A stretch of 64,000 nucleotides of DNA from Adineta ricciae (lineage: Eukaryota; Rotifera; Eurotatoria; Adinetida; Adinetidae). Shown here piece after piece: positions 57,256 through 64,000 of this stretch (position 1 is its first letter; every line of letters begins with the position of its first letter). The notes beneath the pieces were generated by a model. The model was not told the DNA's origin, made no database searches, and was given only the letters and a program-made list of their open reading frames with translations. The DNA lies in the NCBI GenBank assembly GCA_905250025.1, contig CAJNOJ010000235.1:1-64000 (forward strand), written 5' to 3'. Position numbers and translations under genes: made by a program.

Positions 57256-58193
57256 ATGGCTAATTACGGACCTTCATACGGATCTTTAGCTGAAAATCAA
57301 GCAAAGGTAAGAGTCTCTTTTCCGATCGGCAGTTTCAACAACTGATGAAAACACATGAACAATATGTTAGTTTTTCTCACTACTAACCAAATTTCGACTT
57401 GACAAAAAAAGGACGTGTAAACGTGAATATATGTAATTGTTATTTCTGTCGTAATTCTCTTAATTGTAAACCATGACCTACAGAACGCCTTGAGCTATCA
57501 TCATAAAATGATTATATAGAACGTAATCAATTATTTCTTTTGTTTGTATGCGTACTTACTCATGGAAAATGTTTAGATTGCTGGTAAACGTAGTACAGAT
57601 CTCGATCGAGAGGCTCAAGAATGGATCGAGGCTGTCATTGGGGAGAAATTTCCAAATCTTCCGTATGACGATGCACTTAAAGATGGGATTCTACTCTGCA
57701 AGTAAATCACATACTCTTTTCAAATACTCATTATCTGATATTTGGAAACAATTACAGATTGATAAACAAACTCCAGCCGGGTTCTGTTGCAAAGATTTGT
57801 ACATCTGGTGGTGGCTTTAAATTACGTGAAAATGTTTCTGCATTTCGTAAGTAATTGTAATAAGGAATTGTCTTCTATAAAATCAAATATAAAATAGAAA
57901 ATGCTGCTCGTGCTTATGGTTTACCTGATGCTGAACTTTTTCAAACAGTTGATCTTTTCGAGAAACGAAATATTCCTCAAGTAACACAATGTATTCATGC
58001 ACTTGGTCGATATGCACAAAAGAAGAAGTTCAACGGACCGACCCTCGGCCCTAAAATGTCTGATGGCAACCAACGTCAGTTTACTGAAGAACAACTACGT
58101 GCTGGACAAGGTATGGTCGGCTTACTTAACGACGGTATGAACAAAGGTGCAAGTCAATCTGGCCAAAATTTTGGTTTAACACGTCATATTTAA
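57256..58193 (+). CDS. Calponin/transgelin-family protein, copy 2
   Basis: Four exons (57256-57306, 57577-57701, 57758-57846, 57898-58193) give about 186 residues. CH domain: EWIEAVIGEKFPN, YDDALKDGILLCK, INKLQPGSV, FKLRENVSAF, DLFEKRNIPQVTQC. C-terminal calponin-like repeat: GMNKGASQSGQNFGL. The first three intron positions and phases match copy 1, but the fourth intron of copy 1 (between GRH and AQ) is absent here, where GRYAQKKKFNG reads through. The final 130 coding bases and the 3' UTR are repeated after the N at 58248, which I read as an assembly duplicate. Role as for copy 1. Confidence 0.93.
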
Positions 58194-58437
58194 AATAGAA
58201 ACAAAGATTCACGTTTTAAAAAATAAGACACTACATTTCTTTCTCTTNTCTGATGGCAACCAACGTCAGTTTACTGAAGAACAACTACGTGCTGGACAAG
58301 GTATGGTCGGCTTACTTAACGACGGTATGAACAAAGGTGCAAGTCAATCTGGCCAAAATTTTGGTTTAACACGTCATATTTAAAATAGAAACAAAGATTC
58401 ACGTTTTAAAAAATAAGACACTACATTTCTTTCTCTT
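58059..58437. repeat. 189-base direct duplication around a single N (probable assembly artefact)
   Basis: 58059-58247 and 58249-58437 read as identical, separated only by the N at 58248. The unit covers the calponin copy-2 stop codon and 3' flank. Confidence 0.85.
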
Positions 58438-58720
58438 CATTTTATCATTTTTATTTCAAGTTCTATATATTAGTGCTTTTTGGTATTCTTATCAAATAGA
58501 AATTACAATATTGTTTGTATCGACTTAATCTTATGTTTTCATTTCGCAAGGGAAATACAAGTCTTGTGTTGTTGTGCGCAAACGATAGTGAATACTTGCA
58601 AGTAACGAATTTCTTTTAACATATATGTTTTATATTTCGCAAAACCAAAAGACAACAAACGCTATGATGAATGTTCTATAGACAAATTTAAAAAAAAAAG
58701 AGAGAATTGTTCGAATCAAG

Positions 58721-60796
58721 TCAAGTCGAATGTTGGTAGTACGGTGAAGAAAATGTGTATGGAGAAGAATATCGACTTGCAGCTGCTGCTGCTAAAGTAA
58801 ATGGATTTGTCGAAGAAGTCGGTGCCATTGGTGAATAAGTGAATGGATATGTTGGAGTGAAACGAGAATAAGGTGAAGAGTATATATTTGGATCATAGAA
58901 ATGTGTTTGATGCGAAGGAAATTGATTTTCATAAAGATCTGCAAATGGAGTGGTGGAATCAGGAACATCAACTGTACTACTTGTTGGTACAGTACGAGAA
59001 GGAGGAGTATGATCTTCTTCTCCTGAACTTGATTTACATCGTTTTGATGATTCAGGTGTGGAATATAAATCTATACAAAGAAAAGACAAACATGAATTTG
59101 AATTAGTAGAAACAAGTTTTGAGACATACCGTCACATTTCAATCTTCGATTGTAATCATCGTCAATATGTCGTTTGATATTTTTTGCATCTCTATACACA
59201 AATAAAACCAACGTAGATGATCTATGATTAAATCTTAACATCAAAAACCTACTTTCGTGTAGCATGTCCATTATTTTCACGAAAACCTTTGGCGAACTAA
59301 AGAAGAAAATAAATGAAAGAATTACTTCTAAAAACTACTTCATTCACTTACGGGATTGTGATCAATTTTTAACCGAGTAACCTAGAACAAAGATAAAATT
59401 AATCGTTTCGTTCTTGAAAAGAAATTCTTTTACTTGTTCGTTCTGATACGCAGTTACGGCAATGAATTGAGTCTCTGGAAACACGAATACATTAACATTA
59501 TCAAACGGTGTCATAGATAATTTCGCATCATTATTCGATGGATTTATTGCTTGAATTATATGAAGACGTGGAATGTATTTATGCATAGAATTCAATAGAA
59601 TCTAAATAAAAGCACCAATTAGATGAAATTCGAGTTTAGTTTCGATAATATACATGTCCATTTTGATCAGCAGTGTTATTGGTTAGTTTAACTTTACTGA
59701 ATGACAATGGTTGTTTCATCAATTGTGCTCCTGTGGAGTTACTATCTGGATGAGGATAAAAGCGTCCCGGCACTGATAAAATACATGAAAAAATTCGTTC
59801 TATTTCTTTGACTTGATTTAAAGACATTCAACTTACTGTGTGGCTCAGCTGCACCCGTAATCATCCATTGAGAATTATGATATTTATATCGGTGATTATC
59901 AACGGGTACGACATCCAGGTAAATGATATATTTACTCGTTGGATCGAGACCAGTTAAGGAGACTTTATACGTTGGAAACATTCGTCTTAAAAGAAAAATA
60001 TATCTTGATATGTAAACATCGATCACTGCTGAGTTTGAAGAAGAAAAATCAATTAGTTGTTCAATCATCATTGACGTCAGACAGTAAGGAAGCGTCAGTC
60101 AACGAGCAGATGTATCCAACAGTGGACATGTCACCTTCTCAAGATATGAAACACCAACTGGGCATGAACGCACATCTCTCAAGAGATTCAGACAATAAGG
60201 TGAGCAGAGAGCACACACACACACATACAACTTGATCAACTAGTCAGGCCACTTATATGACGAGAACAATCAAGTGACTTGTCAGTTAATTATTCTTCGA
60301 TAGAGTCTCGACGAAAGAGTATCTTTTCTCAATATATTTACCTTCCATTTTTTGTAATAATCATTTCTAAATTCATTTCTGCGAAACGTTTCCACAAATC
60401 TAAATTGTCAAGTTTAACATCGATGTTCGGATCAGCACGTTTTGTTGTATGGATGAACGAATATGGTGTTCGACTCGCATCTAAACGATTCAAATCTTCA
60501 TACATATCTCTGTTCTTTCAAATGATTTTACCTGAAAACGGTGACATGTCATCATAGAGACCAAAGCCAAATCCATACGCTGGTGTTGGCGTATGTCCGT
60601 AGACAAAAGGTACTTGTGATCGATGATGAGGATGATGATACGGCATTCGTGACAACGATGAAGATGTTGGGGGATTGAAGATGCCTTCAGCATCATCTTC
60701 AATGGGATATGACGATTTATTTCCTTCATCGGAAGATGTCGAACAGATGGCAAGCATAGGATCAGATCCAAGTTGAGGTTGTAAATAGGATAACAT
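58721..60796 (-). CDS. T-box transcription factor, Tbx6-like (copy 1)
   Basis: Multi-exon, starting MLSYLQPQ at 60796. The T-box is spread over about six exons: [25 protein letters not shown]+[38 protein letters not shown]+[53 protein letters not shown], and [14 protein letters not shown]. After it comes a basic [20 protein letters not shown] that recalls the segment following the Tbx6 T-box. Ser/Thr/Pro/Tyr-rich tails flank both sides (for example [14 protein letters not shown]). It binds T-half sites in DNA to control development. Subfamily is uncertain: signatures of Tbx6, Tbx2/3 and Tbx20 are mixed. A second T-box gene lies 0.6 kb upstream in the same orientation. Confidence 0.85.
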
Positions 60797-61424
60797 TTCT
60801 GATGTAATTCAATCGATTCTGATGTGTGATGTATATCGTTTATGTTCAGGTCAAAACAATTGGTATAATGTTGTCATACAATGACAGAGAGAGAGAGAGA
60901 GAAAGAGAGAAGCAGAAGAGAAAAAAACTGTCATTTTCTTCTGTTGCTTCGCATCCAATGATTGGATTTATCCAATAGAAAGTGAGAGTAAAGAAAAAGC
61001 AATTTTCTTCGTTTTATCCTTCTCATTGTACTAAACATCTGAAAGATAGTTCATATTCTTCTTTAATAGACATTTCGATTGAAGCATACGTTTTCTCTTT
61101 TTTACGATGTGCGACTATAATCGTTTATGAATAGAGAGGAACAACATTGAAAACGAATATTTGTCTCCTATTGGTTTTTTTAATAATGTCATCGAATCGA
61201 ATGCACAAGAGGATACATTGTTCTAGTGTGAAAATCCCATTTACTATATTAAACAGAAGTATTCTCGTAAATGTATAATATATTCTATGAATTGACACGT
61301 TCGTTTAGTCATTTGAGTAATTGAAATGATTTCAATTTGATTGTTGGATTTTATTATGGAATAAATATACACAAGACAAAAAGAAAAACAACAACAACAA
61401 CAACAAGAGAATATCTGTTTACAT
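60797..61424. other. Intergenic between T-box genes with GA microsatellite
   Basis: About 630 bases. A (GA)n run lies at 60884-60912 and an (AAC)n run near 61388-61406. The region should contain the promoter of T-box copy 1. No gene is seen. Confidence 0.5.
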
Positions 61425-62900
61425 TCAAAAGAAAGCAGGATTGTAATTATTTGTTGGATAAACCGACGATGGATATCGTCCATATGGATTAAAATGCATT
61501 GGAGTTGAGGTTGAAGGAATTGGATTTGCTGCAGAGTTCATGTACGTATACGCCGGATTGTAAATCATTGATGAAGAATCACTGGCATAACTACTGTAGA
61601 AAGAATTGGCTTGAAAATGTTGATGATACGATGAGGAAAAATTCATTGGGTTCATATCACTGTCTTGTTCATGATCACCAACACTATTGTCGAGGTAGGT
61701 GGGTGTTGTTGAATCAGCTATTGCACCGTGCATTGTTGATTGTAATGGTGGTGAACTCGAATTGACAGATAGTAGAGAAGAATCATTTTTGTACGGACGA
61801 TGAAGATTTTCATCGTATTTCAATGATTTCTCCGAGGGAAGATTTGTTTGAAGACGTTTCAGTGGTTTTGTATTGACCCTATTTAAGGAAAATCGTGTTC
61901 GATACTTGTATTGTCTTTTTCGGCAATGTCGCTCTTACTTTTTTCCATGTGTTGGCTCTCGAAAACCTTTTGCAAATGGATTGTTATTAATTTTCAATTT
62001 TGTAATCTAAAATATCACGATAATTTCACGAATATGCTTATCTTCATTTTCTTACTTGATCATTTTGATATGCTGTTACAGCGATGAACACCGTTTCTTG
62101 AAAAACAAATGTACTCAAAGGGCCTGTTCGCATCGAATAACTATCCGAGGCTTGAACAATATGTAAACGCGGAATATAGCGATGCATTGAATTCAAAATA
62201 ATCTATAAATACACATCAACCATTTTCAAAATCCACCTCTTGCCTCAACGGAACTTACATGATTTGGATTTTGCATTGGACTATTAGTAATTTTGACTTT
62301 ATTGAAAAGAATTGATTGTTTCATCCATTGTGCCCCTGTTTGTGGACTATCCGGATGAACATAGTACCGTCCATACATATGAGGTTCGGCTTTGCCTGAT
62401 ATATTCCATGATGATTCATGATATTTATATCGATTATCATCCATTGGAACAATATCTAATAGAAACATATACTTTGTATTTGGATCGAGTTCACTGATAG
62501 TGACGCGAAGATTCGGGAAAAGACGACGACCATTTCTACTTAAAAATGAGCTATGTAATGAAATGAGAAATACGAAAAATGATTTTACTTTGTAATGATC
62601 ATTTCATTTCCTAATGAATAGAATCGTGACCATAAATCCATATCTTCGAGTTTAACACGAACTTTCGGATCCAGTCTTTCTCTTTTCATATCTAACGACA
62701 CAAAACTACGATTATCTTTTATTCAAATTGATTCTTCACATACCTTGACAATTGATATAGTTCACTGGATCCATATTGACATTGGTGTTGGATGTTGATG
62801 GATAGAACGAATTGTACATATTTGCTGCAGCGGTAAATGCAGCCATGGAAGCATAGGCGGATGAGGCCGCACGTTGAAAAAGATTGTTGTCGTCAAGCAT
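61425..62900 (-). CDS. T-box transcription factor (copy 2)
   Basis: Multi-exon, start MLDDNNLFQ at 62900 (an in-frame ATG at 62930 is an alternative). The N-terminus is Ala/Ser-rich (AASSAYASMAAFTAAANMY). T-box blocks: DPKVRVKLEDMDLWSRFYSLG, MIITK then [87 protein letters not shown] and KINNNPFAKGFREP. The C-terminal half is Ser/Tyr/Asn/Pro-rich and activation-domain-like (SSYHQHFQANSFYSSY), ending NPAFF. Several T-box introns fall at the same places as in copy 1 (for example after YQN-x-Q and at the end of GR), supporting tandem duplication, but the copies are far diverged. Subfamily not assigned. Confidence 0.87.
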
Positions 62901-64000
62901 GACAATATTTCGATAATTTTTTTCACACAAACTTTAGGTTACCACACCCTTCTTCCTCACGTAGAAAACTTGACAAAAAAGACACTCTTTTTCCTGTTTC
63001 CTGTTGATAATAAAAGAAAGGCTAGTGCTTTTTTTNNNNNNNNNNNNNNNNNNNNNNNNNNNNNNNNNAACACTATAATTGTATGAGGGAAAAACTAACT
63101 GTATGAGAATGAGATCATGCATAAGAGATCAAATGATGTACGGTTATGTGTAAATATTCGAATAGAAGAAATATGTGTAAGTGTAAAGAGCGACAGCTAA
63201 TTTTCGAAGTTTAATCAATTAGAGTCGTGGTGGACCTTCATGTGCTAAGAGATACTTTTTGTTTTCTATGAGAATTAGTTCGTTTTATCAGACGATCAAT
63301 ATTTATTCCGCATCTCTTTGACATCAATATCTGATGCTGAATATTGGAATCAACAAGTTACTTGCTGCTTAAAGCTATCTTTTTCTGCGATCGGCTCCTA
63401 TTGGTGCTGTTTTTAACACTCTTTCAAATGCTTTGATCCTGTCGGTTATTAGACGAATGAAAAGAATTAAAAGGTTTAGAAAATGTGTCAATTTAATCGT
63501 TCATTATATCATAAGAATATTCGTGACCTTGTGTCCACGCGTATTGAGAACATTTTCAAATCGAGAAAATACAAAAAGAGGTTCAATATGTTTGACAATG
63601 TTGTTTGCGATCGAAATTCTCAATCTCGGACAAATATGTCGGCAAGAAAATGGATAAATGGATCATGAAATACATTCAAGGAAAGTAAAATCGATTGAGT
63701 TCGATGCGAAATAAAAAAGAAAAGATTATTTTCTATGCTTGACTTCGCATATACATTAAAGATTAATTCAACTCGAACTCTATTTTACGCACAATTGCTC
63801 TCGCTAATATTACGTTCGTGGAAACGTAGAGAACAAATGATTGATCTCGTTCATCGTTTTATGCACTGCATGCATAAGCAGACTAATTGTGATCGGTTTG
63901 GCACCTTCGAAGAATAGAGTAATAACCAAAAATTGATTATTAGTAGACAGACTGTCCCAACAGATAGATCAAGTCACCTGCTGAGTTTGAATATCATCTG
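62901..64000. other. Terminal intergenic sequence with a 33-base N gap
   Basis: N gap at 63036-63068. The rest (63069-64000) is AT-rich; open frames of 60-75 codons on the plus strand have no motifs. It should contain the promoter of T-box copy 2. Confidence 0.5.

Noticed and set aside
1-64000. tRNA, rRNA, CRISPR arrays and bacterial operons
   Set aside because: No tRNA-like cloverleaf, rRNA segment or regularly spaced repeat-spacer array was recognised; the intron-rich animal genes exclude a prokaryotic contig.

Overview
The window is animal nuclear DNA, very probably from a bdelloid rotifer. The sequence is AT-rich and compact. Genes lie on both strands and carry many GT-AG introns, most of them about 48-60 bases long. 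It mixes clear metazoan genes (iRhom, ODR4, MED9, fukutin-like, holocytochrome c synthase, CDC26, Elongin A, STRAP, eIF2-alpha, AA15 LPMO, calponin/transgelin, T-box, homeobox) with bacterial-type genes that carry introns (L-fucose-isomerase-like, ROK fructokinase, short RtcB) and a long kinesin-light-chain-like TPR array. That mix is what bdelloids such as Adineta and Rotaria show; the exact species is inference.

Layout. 1-2.5 kb: 5'-truncated TPR-array gene. 4.4 kb: small secreted cystine-knot peptide gene with a TATA box and a canonical kappaB-type 10-mer just upstream. 6.4-8.1 kb (-): fucose-isomerase-like gene. 8.6-13.2 kb (+): about 15-exon inactive rhomboid. 13.8-14.9 kb (-): secreted N-formylglutamate-amidohydrolase-like protein. 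17.1-24.9 kb (-): ODR4, MED9, two tandem paralogues of a Cys/His-finger plus coiled-coil family, and a fukutin-like glycan enzyme. 25.8-28.6 kb (-): long coiled-coil protein. 28.8-31.8 kb (+): HCCS, a small unidentified gene, CDC26 and a small homeobox gene. 31.9-32.9 kb (-): ROK fructokinase. 34.1-38.1 kb (+): Elongin A and STRAP. 40.9-46.5 kb (+): unknown ubiquitin-motif-like protein, cystatin, RtcB, small hypothetical. 46.6-48.3 kb (-): eIF2-alpha. 48.8-51.8 kb: repeat and transposon relics, then a head-to-head junction of a condensin-subunit-1 fragment and a retinoblastoma-like pocket fragment. 53.2-58.2 kb (+): AA15 LPMO and two calponin-family paralogues. 58.7-62.9 kb (-): two tandem T-box genes. 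The last kilobase shows no gene.

Four single-N positions (9005, 40507, 46939, 58248) mark joins. Three are flanked by direct duplicates of 163-221 bases and are best read as unmerged contig or haplotype overlaps; the copies at 46939 differ at two sites, as alleles would. The fourth sits at the end of a 136-base inverted repeat. No operon-like functional cluster is evident. The most noteworthy items are the kappaB/TATA cystine-knot gene, the paired finger/coiled-coil paralogues with a shared SUMO-type motif, the condensin/RB fragment junction, the apparent alternative first exons of iRhom, and the intron-bearing bacterial-type enzymes. All identifications rest on reading motifs by eye; no search was run.
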